Notes: generated from the sequence alone by a model not told the origin. 64,000 bases of DNA from Candidatus Flavonifractor merdavium (GCA_019119335.1 DWXF01000017.1:62001-126000), one strand, 5' to 3'; shown: positions 1 to 8,906, counted from the stretch's first letter. Numbers and translations: made by a program.

Positions 1-20
1 TATGTATATCCGAACCGTAA

Positions 21-75
21 AAAAATACCCGTCATCTGGAAGCAAAGGCTGCTTCAGGATGACGGGTATTTTTTT
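21..75 (-). terminator. Rho-independent terminator after csrA
   Basis: A 16-bp perfect inverted repeat (21-36 with 58-73) encloses a smaller GAAGC/GCTTC stem and is flanked by A and T runs on both sides. It starts right at the csrA stop codon (75-77) and ends the flgM-to-csrA operon. The flanking runs make it usable from either strand. Confidence 0.9.
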
Positions 76-329
76 CAGGAAGAGGCGGGGCCGTTTCCCC
101 GGTGGAGAAGGGCCGATTTCAGCTCGTTGACCAGGGCCGGCGGCGCTGCGCCGGCGGCGTCCTGGTTGGTGCTGACGGCCTTCTGCAGCTCGCTGCGGAG
201 TACCAGAACCTCCTTGGGGGCGCAGATACCGATATTTACCTGTCCGCCGGGCTCAATGGACAGAACAGTGACGCTGATGTGGTCGTCAATCACCAGGGAT
301 TCGCCCACTTTGCGGCTCAGGACCAGCAT
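75..329 (-). CDS. csrA: Carbon storage regulator CsrA
   Basis: CsrA is a small RNA-binding dimer that represses translation by covering GGA motifs near ribosome sites; in Bacillus-type flagellar systems its main target is flagellin mRNA. The protein is 84 aa and opens with the family start MLVLSRKVGESLVI. It carries the conserved core IGICAPKEV and the RNA-contacting arginine in VLVLRSE. The C-terminal tail after about residue 55 is longer than in the 61-aa enterobacterial protein and is Ala-rich, as is common in Firmicutes. It is the last gene of the minus-strand operon. Its start codon overlaps the fliW stop by one base (TGATG), implying translational coupling with its antagonist. Confidence 0.97.
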   Translation of the reverse strand: MLVLSRKVGESLVIDDHISVTVLSIEPGGQVNIGICAPKEVLVLRSELQKAVSTNQDAAGAAPPALVNELKSALLHRGNGPASS

Positions 330-775
330 CAGCCCACCCCCCCGTTGGAGAATTCATCCAGCCGATGACGCATGTGGTAGGCATCGGTGTCCAGAATGAC
401 CTGCATACCCCGGTGCAGATCGGGATTGATCACCAGCGGGCAGCGCAGATTGAGGGTACTGGCCCCTACCGGCTCCCGCACTACGCACATGACGTAGTAG
501 CACAGCTCCTCGCTGCGGGAGACCTCCATCATGCGCAGCTCCTCATGGGAGAGAATGGGGGCATAGTCCGGCTTGAGAGAAAAGGGGTTCATGGCGATAA
601 ACGCCGGGGAGGGCGCAGCCAAGCTCTGCAGGCAGAGCATATTTCCGTCACTCCCCTCAAAGGGGAGCAGCAGGAAAGATTTCTCCGCCTCAAACCCAAA
701 CAGTCCGTTGGGGAAGGTCAACACGTCCTCCGGGGCGTAGTCGATCCGCCCAAAATATTTGGTGTCCAGCTGCAA
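329..775 (-). CDS. fliW: Flagellar assembly factor FliW
   Basis: FliW binds CsrA non-competitively and also binds flagellin. Free flagellin titrates FliW and so releases CsrA to stop flagellin translation. The 148-aa protein has the family pattern near the N-terminus (RIDYAPEDVLTFPNGLFGFE) and the conserved core LNLRCPLVINP at about 109-119. Length is typical (about 140-155). It lies between a DUF6470 gene (14-base gap) and csrA (one-base overlap), the order seen in Bacillus (yviE-fliW-csrA). The function is inferred from family membership and this conserved neighbourhood. Confidence 0.96.
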   Translation of the reverse strand: MQLDTKYFGRIDYAPEDVLTFPNGLFGFEAEKSFLLLPFEGSDGNMLCLQSLAAPSPAFIAMNPFSLKPDYAPILSHEELRMMEVSRSEELCYYVMCVVREPVGASTLNLRCPLVINPDLHRGMQVILDTDAYHMRHRLDEFSNGGVG

Positions 776-789
776 GGGGGTTCCTCCTT

Positions 790-1395
790 TTAGGCGTTGA
801 CGTCGATGGGCTCGTAATTGGGATCAGCGGAGGGAGGCACGTACAGGGGCCCGCCCACGTACTTGATAATCACGTCCGGACGCTGGGTCATGGTGAACTC
901 GATATCGCCGGGTACAAAGGTAAAGCTCATCTGCTCCATGCGCCAGTCAAAGTTCAGCTTGTCCATCTCATAACGGATACTCATTTCGCCGCCGTCCCAG
1001 CCGATATCGGGGCCCACGGTGGGCAAAAACTCGATATTCACATTGGTGGGATCGCCGATGTTCTGCTGTTTGGCCAGCTGAGGGATCACGTCCTGGTCGA
1101 TGCGTGCCTCCATCATCATGCGGCCCTCCCTGGCCATTACAGCGGTGGCCTGATAGGCGCTCTGCATGCCTGCCTGCGCCTGTTGTTGAATCAGGGTAGC
1201 GGTGGTGGGGGTTACAGAATTGCGGGATTCAAAGCTGTCAATGTTCACCTTGATGGGCTGGCTGCGAATGCTCAATCCATTTTTGTCCCGGGAGATCTCC
1301 ATCTGGGCCGTGCCGCGGGCATATTCCAGATGGGCCTTGGTGACTTTCATCTGGATTTCGATGGGGACTGTTTTGATCTCGATCAGCGGATACAT
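790..1395 (-). CDS. DUF6470 family flagellar-locus protein (YviE-like)
   Basis: This protein of unknown biochemical role is regularly found between flgL and fliW in Firmicutes (yviE in Bacillus subtilis). I place it by position and by the start MYPLIEIKTVPIEIQMKV with the PLIEI and IEIQ pattern typical of the family. No signal peptide or membrane segment is visible. The middle (about 60-95) is Gln/Ala-rich and helical-looking, the rest beta-rich. An in-frame start 13 codons upstream exists, but the start at 1395 has a good ribosome site (AAGGAG about 9 bases upstream), so I use that one (201 aa). A role in filament assembly or its regulation is inference only. Confidence 0.8.
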   Translation of the reverse strand: MYPLIEIKTVPIEIQMKVTKAHLEYARGTAQMEISRDKNGLSIRSQPIKVNIDSFESRNSVTPTTATLIQQQAQAGMQSAYQATAVMAREGRMMMEARIDQDVIPQLAKQQNIGDPTNVNIEFLPTVGPDIGWDGGEMSIRYEMDKLNFDWRMEQMSFTFVPGDIEFTMTQRPDVIIKYVGGPLYVPPSADPNYEPIDVNA

Positions 1396-1458
1396 GACCT
1401 GAAAGACTCCTTTCCTGCACCTCGCACGGCGCAAACTGAATAGCCCTTAACGGGCAGA

Positions 1459-2574
1459 TTAGCTCAGATAATCCATCAGAGACTGGGGAATGACGTTAGC
1501 GCCCACCTGGATAGCGGCGTTGTAGCTGGTCTGGGCCCAGGAGAGGGTCAGAATCGCCTCCACCTCGTCAATATTTTCGATGCTCTGCCGCTCGTTGTTG
1601 AGGGCGTCAAAGGTGCTTTCCAGCTGCGTCTTGTTGGTTTCCAGGTATTTGGCCTTGGTGTCCAGGGCGGTATGCTGCTTGCTGACCGCATCCTGGGCGT
1701 CGCGGAACTTGTCAACCAGCCGCTTGGCATCCTCATAATCGCCGGCAGGCCCCCAGGTCTTGGTATCCTCATTATAGCCCTTGAAAATTTCGGCCGTCCG
1801 CAGCATGATGGAAATAATGTTCTTGGGATCGCCGTCCTCGTCAAAATCGGTGCCGCCGATAAAATCGGTGCCACGGATCGCTGCGTCAAAGGCGGTGGAA
1901 TCAATGACGTTTCCGGCCTTATCCACCTCAAAACCCTTGCCGATATCCACATACAGGTGCTCCGCGTTCCACTTGTCCAGCACCTCTTGATTGGTCATGG
2001 GATTTCCGTCGCTGTCCAGCATCGGATTGCCGTCGGCGTCCTTGTACTCTGCCTCATAGTAGGTGGAATCCGGGTCGTCCAGCCGGATGCCACGGTAGGT
2101 CAGGTAGTGCATATCGCCCTCCGTCTCAATGGCGAAGGGGGGGTTCTGAGTATCGGCGCCGCCGAAGATGTAGTCGGTGCCGTATTTGCTGTTCAGGCTC
2201 TGCACCATGGACTCGGCGCCGGAGAGGATCACATCGCCGAAGGTGTTGCGGACGGTGGCGTTGGGGTCGTTCAGACCGGAGATCAGGGGCGTCTCGGCCA
2301 GATCCTGAGAAAGCTTGTCGAGGAAGTCGTCGGCAATGTCCCAGGCGGAGGAAAACTTGTTGTACACCATGGTGTTATTGGCGGCCTGGGCGTTGGTGGC
2401 GTTCAGGGAGCTGTGAATCTTGAACGCGCGGGTAGCCGCGGCGGGATCCGCGGCGTAGGTGTCGAAATTCCGCTTGGTCATCAGCTTATTCATGGCGGAA
2501 TACAGCTGATTGGAAGACTTCATCAGATTGTTTTGGTATGTATAGAGCGTGCTGTTGGTAGTAATGCGCATCAT
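1459..2574 (-). CDS. flgL: Flagellar hook-filament junction protein FlgL (HAP3)
   Basis: FlgL forms the second of the two junction rings joining hook to filament and is exported by the flagellar type III apparatus. The 371-aa protein has the flagellin-like N-terminal coiled-coil (MRITTNSTLYTYQNNLMKSS) and a matching C-terminal helix (NIDEVEAILTLSWAQTSYNAAIQV), with the variable domain between about 140 and 270. Two consecutive Met codons start the ORF; the first lies 7 bases after GAGGTGA. It follows flgK by 30 bases. The C-terminal LSWAQTSYNAAIQ pattern separates it from true flagellin. Confidence 0.95.
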   Translation of the reverse strand: MMRITTNSTLYTYQNNLMKSSNQLYSAMNKLMTKRNFDTYAADPAAATRAFKIHSSLNATNAQAANNTMVYNKFSSAWDIADDFLDKLSQDLAETPLISGLNDPNATVRNTFGDVILSGAESMVQSLNSKYGTDYIFGGADTQNPPFAIETEGDMHYLTYRGIRLDDPDSTYYEAEYKDADGNPMLDSDGNPMTNQEVLDKWNAEHLYVDIGKGFEVDKAGNVIDSTAFDAAIRGTDFIGGTDFDEDGDPKNIISIMLRTAEIFKGYNEDTKTWGPAGDYEDAKRLVDKFRDAQDAVSKQHTALDTKAKYLETNKTQLESTFDALNNERQSIENIDEVEAILTLSWAQTSYNAAIQVGANVIPQSLMDYLS

Positions 2575-2604
2575 AATCCATTCACCTCAAGTCCGAAAGC
2601 GGGT

Positions 2605-4584
2605 TTACATGGCCAGCAGAGAGTCCAGTGCGGTATTCAACGTGGTCATCAGCCGGCAGGCGGCGGCATAGGCTTTCTGGTAGGTCATGAGACTGGTGGC
2701 CTCATCGTTCAAATCCACGCCCATTACGCTGTCACGGTCTACATAGATATCGTTGGCGGTAACGAGATGATTGTTGAGCACCGCGTCGGTGGTCATCTGA
2801 TCCTCTGCCAGTGTGGACTGGATCCGCAGCAGCATATTCTCGAAGGAGCCGGTATAGGCATCGCCCGCGGCGCCCGGATTAATGTTACCGGGGACAAAAT
2901 CAATATCTTCCCGGTTAAACAGATTCAGGAACTCAGCCAGCCGGGAGGTATCGCCGCTGGGAGCGTTTGGGTCATCCGTGGCCTGGATGGAAACCTTATC
3001 ATTGCTCCAGTCAAAAGAAACGGAGATATTGGCGGCGGTAATATTGCTTGTATCGTTGCCGGAGCTGCTGTTGCTGAACAGAGCGCCGCTGCCGGCAAGG
3101 CCGGTGTTATTCAGCTCGTTCATCCGCTCGGCAAAGGTCCGGGCCAGATTGTCCAGGGTCATCCGATAATAAGGAATGCCCCGCTTAGAGGAGGCGTCCG
3201 GATCCAAGGTGGTGTCAGCGGGGGAATTTGCGGCAGCCAGTGCGGAGCCCAGCGTGCCGTTAAGGTCACCGGCGTCCACCGAAGCGCCGGCGTTGCCCAC
3301 AGTGACGGAATATTCGCCAGTTGCGGGGTCCTTTACCTTCTGCAGCTCGGTAACGGTCTGATTGGACAGGAGCGTCTCTTTGTTGCCGCCTGCCAACTGA
3401 ATGGTAAACGCGGGCGTATCGGAGGTCGTAACGTCTACATAGCCTTTCAGTTCTGTGAGGAGCTGATCACGCTTTGCAGTGGCCTCAACAATTGCAGCCT
3501 GATCGCCGCCGCCATAGATCGTGCCGTTCAAAGATGCAATCTGATTCAGAATACTGTTGACCTCATCCACGTTGCTCTGCAGCGCCTTATCAAGGGATTC
3601 GGGGGTAGTGGAATACTCGCCCTTCTCGGTGAGCAGCTCCCGAAGGGACTGGAGGGAGCCGTACAGGTCGTTGTCCAGCAACGGAACCGGGTCGGTGTCA
3701 TTGGGGTCTTTCTTAGCGCCGGAAGAATCCCGCAGCGCGTACAGGTTGATGCCGTAGTTGTTTGCCTTGTCCACACCCATCTTGGCTGCATATTCGCCGT
3801 CCACCAGGGTGTGGTTATGGGGCGGATCGTTGGCCAGAGTGATGGTCAGCCTTTCAACATAGGTATCTGCGCCAATGTTCTCCATGCTGTATTTTACGTC
3901 CACCTTGACGTACTCATTCAGCTTATCCAGCAGCAGATTCCGCTGGTCCCGCAGCTCCAGGCCCTCGTCGCCCCGGATATCGGCATTGCGGATGGCCACA
4001 TTCAGCTCCTGAATGTTTTTCAGGATATTGTTGACCTCGGTAACCTCCTGGTCCAGCTTATCCTGATAGGTCTTATCCAGCTTTTCCAGCTTATCCGCAT
4101 AGGTGTTGAAGAGGCTGGCCAGGGACTTGGAGGACTCCCGGATGAGGCTGTTGTAGGTGCCCACGCCGTTGGTGATGGCCTCGTTGATCAGGTCCCGCAG
4201 GTCGTTGAGCTGGCTGAGGATCACGCCGTCGTCCTGGTCCAGATCGCCCTTGCCTACCTCGTCCAGAATTGTGGCCAGATCGTTCAGGCCGCCCAGTTTG
4301 GCGTTGGCGCTGCCCACATCGGCCACTGCCTTGCGGTAGGAGATGTCAAGGCCGGGGTCCCGCAGCTGATCCACTCCAGCCACCACGGCGCCCTGGCCGA
4401 TACGGGTCTTATAGCTGGAGAAATAGCGGTCGGAGGCGCCGGGGATCAGGCTGACCTGATTCAGCCGCTGGCGGGTGTAGCCTTCCGTGTTGATGTTGGT
4501 AATGTTATTGCCCGTTACGTCCAGGCCCTTTTGGGCGGCGTAGATACCCAGCCGCACGGTACCGAAGGATCCAAATGTACCCAT
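2605..4584 (-). CDS. flgK: Flagellar hook-associated protein FlgK (HAP1)
   Basis: FlgK is the first hook-filament junction protein. The N-terminus MGTFGSFGTVRLGIYAAQKG followed by LDVTGNNITNINTEGYTRQR is the rod/hook/HAP family signature. The C-terminus (VDLNDEATSLMTYQKAYAAACRLMTT) is the matching axial helix. Length from this start is 659 aa, slightly above the usual 500-620, with a beta-rich central insert. The ORF extends 33 codons further upstream into flgN, but 4584 is the start: it has GAGGAGG about 8 bases ahead and gives the canonical N-terminus. It belongs to the flgM operon and should be expressed late. Confidence 0.97.
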   Translation of the reverse strand: MGTFGSFGTVRLGIYAAQKGLDVTGNNITNINTEGYTRQRLNQVSLIPGASDRYFSSYKTRIGQGAVVAGVDQLRDPGLDISYRKAVADVGSANAKLGGLNDLATILDEVGKGDLDQDDGVILSQLNDLRDLINEAITNGVGTYNSLIRESSKSLASLFNTYADKLEKLDKTYQDKLDQEVTEVNNILKNIQELNVAIRNADIRGDEGLELRDQRNLLLDKLNEYVKVDVKYSMENIGADTYVERLTITLANDPPHNHTLVDGEYAAKMGVDKANNYGINLYALRDSSGAKKDPNDTDPVPLLDNDLYGSLQSLRELLTEKGEYSTTPESLDKALQSNVDEVNSILNQIASLNGTIYGGGDQAAIVEATAKRDQLLTELKGYVDVTTSDTPAFTIQLAGGNKETLLSNQTVTELQKVKDPATGEYSVTVGNAGASVDAGDLNGTLGSALAAANSPADTTLDPDASSKRGIPYYRMTLDNLARTFAERMNELNNTGLAGSGALFSNSSSGNDTSNITAANISVSFDWSNDKVSIQATDDPNAPSGDTSRLAEFLNLFNREDIDFVPGNINPGAAGDAYTGSFENMLLRIQSTLAEDQMTTDAVLNNHLVTANDIYVDRDSVMGVDLNDEATSLMTYQKAYAAACRLMTTLNTALDSLLAM

Positions 4585-4597
4585 GCTGTCGTCCTCC

Positions 4598-5044
4598 TCA
4601 AGCTCTAAAATCTGTTGTATGCGCCGGACCCTTCTCCGACGATTTCCGGGCAGCTGGCCCGCCCCGCTCCAATTGCCGCTCAATTTTGCGCAGATCGCTT
4701 TCCATCAGGGTGCGGGCGGCGCCCTGTGCGCTGGCGAGAACCTGATAGGCCCGCATGAGCTGTTCCACTGTCTGCTGGGTTTCGCTCCGCAGAGCGTCGG
4801 GGGCATGACGGGACAGCTCCCGCAAAGGAACCTGTTCCAGGCCCAGCTGCTTGAGCAGCTGGTTTCTGCGCTGCTCCTGCCCCCGCAGGGACATTGTGGC
4901 CGCCTGTTCCTGTTTCATGCAGACGTCCAGCGTGTCCAGATCACCGGCCTGAACCGCCGCGATCTTCTTCTGTTCCACCGCGTTCAGCTCTGTCAGTTCC
5001 TGGTGAAGTTTTTGCAAGAAAGTGAGATAATCCTTAAATTCCAT
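4598..5044 (-). CDS. flgN: FlgN-type export chaperone for FlgK/FlgL
   Basis: This 148-aa, almost entirely helical protein sits exactly where FlgN is found, between flgM and flgK. FlgN-family chaperones bind the C-termini of FlgK and FlgL and deliver them to the export gate. The sequence shows an N-terminal helix (MEFKDYLTFLQKLHQELTEL) and the charged coiled-coil typical of FlgN (VEQKKIAAVQAGDLDTLDVC). The C-terminal 30 residues are Arg/Gly-rich and look disordered. FlgN proteins diverge strongly, so the call rests on position, size and helical pattern together. It starts 6 bases after the flgM stop. Confidence 0.85.
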   Translation of the reverse strand: MEFKDYLTFLQKLHQELTELNAVEQKKIAAVQAGDLDTLDVCMKQEQAATMSLRGQEQRRNQLLKQLGLEQVPLRELSRHAPDALRSETQQTVEQLMRAYQVLASAQGAARTLMESDLRKIERQLERGGPAARKSSEKGPAHTTDFRA

Positions 5045-5050
5045 ACTGAT

Positions 5051-5353
5051 TCAGCGGCCCTCCAACAGCAGCATGCGCGCCGCGATCTCCCCGGGATTCG
5101 CCTGATAGGTCCCGTCAGCTACCTGCTGGCGCAGCGTTTCAATCTCCTGATGGGTGGGGCGGATGCGAACTTGCCGGGAAATCTGCCCCACCGTTTCTTT
5201 CACACGTTTTTCCATCTCATCCAAGTGGGAGGAAAACTGGACCTGATCATACCGCTGCTCCGACGTCTTGACGGACGACGCGCCATTTTTCCTGGCGTAA
5301 GACGAAATACTCCCGGCGGAATAGATGCCGGTGGGATAAATCGGAGCCACCAC
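5051..5353 (-). CDS. flgM: Anti-sigma-28 factor FlgM
   Basis: FlgM binds FliA (sigma-28) until the hook is finished and it is exported. The protein is 100 aa. The conserved C-terminal sigma-binding part reads IETLRQQVADGTYQANPGEI followed by AARML (about 72-96), the diagnostic FlgM pattern. The N-terminal half is polar and probably disordered. It is the first gene of the minus-strand late operon, and a CTTAT-N16-GACGATAT promoter lies about 75 bases upstream. That arrangement lets sigma-28 drive its own inhibitor. The partner sigma factor is encoded at 56676-57500. Confidence 0.95.
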   Translation of the reverse strand: MVAPIYPTGIYSAGSISSYARKNGASSVKTSEQRYDQVQFSSHLDEMEKRVKETVGQISRQVRIRPTHQEIETLRQQVADGTYQANPGEIAARMLLLEGR

Positions 5354-5426
5354 AGCAAGCCCTCCCTTTCCTAAAAATTTTGGTTTTCTGGGGCCAGAGT
5401 ACAGGCCGCCATACCTTTCAATATAT

Positions 5427-5455
5427 ATATCGTCCGTTCCCCCTTATAAAATAAG
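5427..5455 (-). promoter_or_regulatory. Candidate sigma-28 promoter of the flgM operon
   Basis: On the minus strand the sequence reads CTTAT (5451-5455), 16 bases, then GACGATAT (5427-5434). The same pattern with 15-base spacing precedes fliD, cheA and the hemerythrin gene. The -10 part resembles the Bacillus SigD box GCCGATAT. Transcription would start near 5420, leaving a leader of about 65 bases. Assignment is by pattern and gene class. Confidence 0.65.
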
Positions 5456-5457
5456 GG
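5441..5457. promoter_or_regulatory. 17-bp palindrome over the flgM promoter
   Basis: A perfect inverted repeat, CCCTTAT-AAA-ATAAGGG, covers the -35 part of the putative flgM promoter and lies in the divergent region between flgM and the hemerythrin gene. It has no T run after it, so an operator is more likely than a terminator. No regulator can be named. Confidence 0.45.
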
Positions 5458-5507
5458 CAAACGGAAAAAAACCATGCTTTTGCGATGGGAATAAATTTTG
5501 TAAACCT

Positions 5508-5535
5508 CTTATTTTTTTCCTCTATTGGTCGATAT
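5508..5535 (+). promoter_or_regulatory. Candidate sigma-28 promoter of the hemerythrin gene
   Basis: CTTAT (5508-5512), 15 bases, GTCGATAT (5528-5535), matching the shared late-promoter pattern of this window. The predicted start near 5542 leaves about 60 bases before the ATG at 5603. It suggests that hemerythrin is made together with late flagellar genes. Confidence 0.6.
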
Positions 5536-5602
5536 GTTTAATGGGGATTATATCCGGCAGAGGCATAATCCATACAAAATTTGGAAAGGAGCATACCAAG
5601 AG

Positions 5603-5998
5603 ATGAAATACGAATTAACAGACGATCTGCTGACTGGCAACGCTCTGATTGACTCTGAGCACCGGGAGCTGTTCGCGGCGGTCAACAATTTGATGGATGC
5701 CTGCGCCCAGGGCAAGGGCCGGGACCAGATCCAGAAGACGGTTCAGTTTTTGGGCGACTATGTAGCCAAGCACTTCCAGGATGAGGAGGGGCTGCAGACC
5801 AAGAGCAATTATCCCGGATATCCGGCCCACAAGCAGTTCCATGACGGGTATCGCCGCAAGCTGGCGGAGACCACCCAGGTGCTGACGCGGGAGGGTCCCT
5901 CTGTGAAGGCGCTGGGTGACCTCAATGGTGTGGTGGCCATCCTGGTTTCCCACATCCGCACGGAGGATAAGCGCCTGGCCCGCCATATCAAGGGCTGA
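5603..5998 (+). CDS. Bacteriohemerythrin (non-heme di-iron O2-binding protein)
   Basis: Hemerythrins bind O2 at a di-iron centre inside a four-helix bundle; in bacteria they act as O2 carriers, scavengers or sensors in chemotaxis. Numbered from the ATG at 5603 (131 aa), all seven iron ligands are visible: His20 (DSEHRELF), His57 and Glu61 (KHFQDEE), His76 and His80 (HKQFH), His117 and Asp122 (HIRTED). Spacing matches the family closely. The longer upstream ORF has no ribosome site, while AAAGGAG precedes 5603. It is a stand-alone single domain between flgM and a chemoreceptor, with a sigma-28-like promoter and its own terminator. O2 delivery or protection for an anaerobe's motility is inferred. 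Confidence 0.95.
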   Translation: MKYELTDDLLTGNALIDSEHRELFAAVNNLMDACAQGKGRDQIQKTVQFLGDYVAKHFQDEEGLQTKSNYPGYPAHKQFHDGYRRKLAETTQVLTREGPSVKALGDLNGVVAILVSHIRTEDKRLARHIKG

Positions 5999-6019
5999 TG
6001 CTCCTGCTGTTCATAGAAG

Positions 6020-6068
6020 AAAACACATCCCCAGAAACCCTTGGGTTTCCGGGGATGTGTTTTGTTTT
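6020..6068. terminator. Bidirectional terminator between hemerythrin and chemoreceptor genes
   Basis: Stem AAACACATCCCC (6021-6032) pairs with GGGGATGTGTTT (6051-6062), and an inner GAAACCC/GGGTTTC stem lies inside. T runs on both sides allow it to stop the plus-strand hemerythrin transcript and the minus-strand chemoreceptor transcript, which converge here. Confidence 0.92.
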
Positions 6069-6071
6069 GCG

Positions 6072-8069
6072 TTATTCGCCCAGGCCAAAATCGCTCTGGT
6101 CGCGGAGAGTAAACTTGGCAACCAGCTCTTTCAGCAGATGGGACTGGCCGGACAGCTCCTCGCTGGCGGCGGCGCTCTCCTCCGCAGTGGCGGAGTTGGT
6201 CTGCACCACGCTGGAGATCTGGTCGGTGCCCTCGGTGACCTGGTGGATGGCCTCGGTCTCGGAGACAATGTTCTCGGCCACCTGGTTCATGTAGCTGACC
6301 GCCTTTTCCGCCAGCTCCATGGTGGAATTCAGAGCCGCGCTGACATCCTCGGTCAGCTGGCTGCCCCGCTCCACGTTGGCGGTGGAGCGCTCGATAAGCT
6401 CCTTGGTCTGCTTGGCGGCCTGGTCGGACTTGGAGGCCAGGCTGCGTACCTCGTCGGCCACCACGGCGAAGCCCTTGCCGGCGCTGCCGGCCCGGGCGGC
6501 CTCCACGGCGGCGTTCAAAGCCAGAATGTTGGTCTGGAAGGCGATGTTCTCAATGGTCTCAATGATCTGGCTGATCTCCTGATGGCCCTTGAGAATGTCA
6601 GCCATGGCGGAGCGCAGGGCGCCCATCTTTTCGTTGCTGGCCACCACCTGGCCGCCGGCCACATGGGAGCTGTCCTGAGCCAGCTTGGCGGCTTCGGCGT
6701 TCTTCTGGGAGGTGTCGTCAATGTCGTTGATGGTGGCGGACAGCTCCTGCACAGCGCTGGCCTGCTCCGTGGCGCCCTGAGCCAGAGCCTGAGCGCCGGA
6801 AGAGACCTGCTCGGCACCGGCGGAGACCTGCTCGGCGGCGGTGTGGATCTGGGACATGGTTTCGCTCAGCCGGGTCTCCAGATCCTGTACGGTTGTCAGC
6901 ACCGCCTCCATATCGCCCACGTACAGTTCGCGGTGCTGGGAGCGGACGTTCAGGTTGCCGCGGGACATTTCGCCCAGCAGATAGCCGATATCCTGAATAA
7001 TACCCTGGAGGACATGGACAATCTGCCCCGTGGCCTCGCTCAGCTGGCCAATTTCGTCTCTCCGGCTGAAGGTGGGAACAGGGGAGGTCAGGTCACCCTG
7101 CTCCAGACGCCGGATGCGCTGGACACACTGGCAGATAGGCTTGCCCAGACCGTTGGCCACCCGGATGGAGAGAAGGATGGCGACCACCACCACGGCGGCT
7201 ATCAGGACAGCGATAATGACGATATTGCGGTAGGTGGTGCCCATAAAGTCGGAGACATAGGCGTTTACGCCCAGGCTCCAGCCATCAGTGCCGGGCACAG
7301 GGCTGTAAGCCAGATATTTGGTCACGCCGTTGTAGCTGTATTCACCGAAGCCGGTCTCGCCCGCCACCATTTTGCTCTCAAGGACGGCCAATTCCGCCAG
7401 AGAGGAGTCGGTTTTGGCATCTTCCACGGTGTTTTCCTGATTCATGACGTTGTCTATATTGATGTGGGCAATGGTGTTGCCGTTCTTGTCCAGCATGTAG
7501 GCGCTGCTGTTCTCGCTCACTTCAATGGTGGCCATAATATCGTTCAGGAAGGTCTCCTTGGGCACGAAGTAGACCACACCGGCAACCCGGCTGTTGGGAA
7601 TACCGTCCTGCCAGAGGGGAGCGGCCACCATCAGGGACAGCTCGCCGGTGATCTTGCTGACCGTGGGGACGGAGATGTAAACCTTACCCTGAATGGCCTG
7701 CTGGAAGTACTCCCGGTCAGAGTAGTTGTTGCCGTCAAACAGGCTGTTGCCGGAGGTGTCCAGAACATTGCCGCGCATCATGCCATATTCCGCCACCCAC
7801 TGATCCAGAATGGCCTTCTTTTGTTCCACCGTGGTGGTGGCGCTGCTGAGCTCGGGAACCATGCCCAGAGCTTCCGCGGTATACTCATAGGACTGGATCT
7901 CATAGGATACCCGGTCAGCGGACAGGGAAGCTATGGCGAGCATGCTGCTCTTCAAGGTGGACTGGCCGCTGGAGTAGCTCATGAAGATGCCGACGCCGCC
8001 GCAGAGAACGGCCGCCGCTGTGGCGATGCACAGGATACAGAGCAGGATCTTTTGACGGATACTTTTCAT
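6072..8069 (-). CDS. Methyl-accepting chemotaxis protein with dCache sensor
   Basis: This is a transmembrane chemoreceptor signalling to CheA/CheW. The 665-aa protein has one membrane segment near residues 8-30, an extracellular double-Cache domain (about 35-280; [14 protein letters not shown] is the typical Cache helix-loop), a second membrane segment near 285-305, a HAMP linker and a long signalling coiled-coil. The hairpin tip is [20 protein letters not shown], the canonical CheA/CheW contact, followed by [13 protein letters not shown]. The ligand cannot be read from sequence. RBS GGAGGGAG precedes the start. Its signalling part is nearly the same at DNA level as that of the second receptor at 10970-12739. 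Confidence 0.96.
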   Translation of the reverse strand: MKSIRQKILLCILCIATAAAVLCGGVGIFMSYSSGQSTLKSSMLAIASLSADRVSYEIQSYEYTAEALGMVPELSSATTTVEQKKAILDQWVAEYGMMRGNVLDTSGNSLFDGNNYSDREYFQQAIQGKVYISVPTVSKITGELSLMVAAPLWQDGIPNSRVAGVVYFVPKETFLNDIMATIEVSENSSAYMLDKNGNTIAHINIDNVMNQENTVEDAKTDSSLAELAVLESKMVAGETGFGEYSYNGVTKYLAYSPVPGTDGWSLGVNAYVSDFMGTTYRNIVIIAVLIAAVVVVAILLSIRVANGLGKPICQCVQRIRRLEQGDLTSPVPTFSRRDEIGQLSEATGQIVHVLQGIIQDIGYLLGEMSRGNLNVRSQHRELYVGDMEAVLTTVQDLETRLSETMSQIHTAAEQVSAGAEQVSSGAQALAQGATEQASAVQELSATINDIDDTSQKNAEAAKLAQDSSHVAGGQVVASNEKMGALRSAMADILKGHQEISQIIETIENIAFQTNILALNAAVEAARAGSAGKGFAVVADEVRSLASKSDQAAKQTKELIERSTANVERGSQLTEDVSAALNSTMELAEKAVSYMNQVAENIVSETEAIHQVTEGTDQISSVVQTNSATAEESAAASEELSGQSHLLKELVAKFTLRDQSDFGLGE

Positions 8070-8160
8070 ACATTGACTCCCTCCATGTTTTCAGCATTGT
8101 CTGCCGTACAATCACACACACAAAATAATTTTATGTGAGGGCATTAGAAACAAGGGCGCT

Positions 8161-8889
8161 TTAAGAGAGCAGCAGAGTGGCTTCGCCGGTCTCTCTGTCC
8201 AGTTGATAAATCTGTCTGCCCGGCTCTCCGATCAGATAGGTGGATACATACTGATGGGTGTCCGCCGTATAGACGTTGAGACTCAGACAGGTTTTCCCGT
8301 CCAGAACGGCCAGCCCCTCCTCCGGGAAAATAATGTAGTTGGACATGTCCGCTCCCTCCAGTCCAAGAGCGGACGGGGATTGAGACTGGAGGTAGTTGGT
8401 CGCCTCCTCCAGCGTCATGGAGTCCTCCTGCTTCTGGGGCAGCTTGGCCCCCTCCTCCAGCTTGGGAGAAATGGTGCAGGAGGTTTCGTCCCAGGAGATG
8501 GACAGCTGGAACAGTCCGTCGCCGGAGGAGCTTTCCTTTGCCGCCACCACCGTGCCGGTGTCGGCAAACTCCTGATCCTCCGGGAGCAGCTGGCTGTCCT
8601 CATCCAGCAGCACGCATTGCTGGTTTTCTACCAGGTCCTTGGCATAGCTTTGCGCCACTTCCTTGCCGGAGGTAAGGGCCTCGTAGTGAAAGCTGATCAG
8701 GCCGTCGTCATCCTCTGTGGTTTCGTACTGGAAATTCTCCTCCAGCGTGACCAGCTGATCCAGTGAGGGGAGGGTGTCCTCTCCCGCGGCATAGGATTCT
8801 ACCGGCTGTGGGGTATCGCCGCCGCCGCATCCGGTCAGGAGCAGAAAGGTCAGCGCCCATAAAAATGGCAGATACTTGTGTCGTTTCAT
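8161..8889 (-). CDS. Putative lipoprotein of unknown function
   Basis: The 242-aa protein starts MKRHKYLPFLWALTFLLLTG followed by Cys, a clear lipoprotein signal peptide (lipobox LLTGC). The mature part is acidic and Gly/Asp/Glu-rich at first (SYAAGEDTLPSLDQLVTLEE), then beta-rich. I recognise no domain. It begins 17 bases after the stop of the FtsA-like gene and is probably co-transcribed with it. A further upstream ATG (8910) lacks a ribosome site, so 8889 is used, although its own site (GTGGAAG) is weak. It is presumably anchored on the outer face of the cell membrane. Confidence 0.75.
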   Translation of the reverse strand: MKRHKYLPFLWALTFLLLTGCGGGDTPQPVESYAAGEDTLPSLDQLVTLEENFQYETTEDDDGLISFHYEALTSGKEVAQSYAKDLVENQQCVLLDEDSQLLPEDQEFADTGTVVAAKESSSGDGLFQLSISWDETSCTISPKLEEGAKLPQKQEDSMTLEEATNYLQSQSPSALGLEGADMSNYIIFPEEGLAVLDGKTCLSLNVYTADTHQYVSTYLIGEPGRQIYQLDRETGEATLLLS

Positions 8890-8906
8890 GTTGTACTTCC
8901 ACCGCC

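Noticed and set aside
1672-4608. A 978-codon plus-strand frame across flgL and flgK
   Set aside because: It spans two clear minus-strand genes and their gap and has no recognisable domain.
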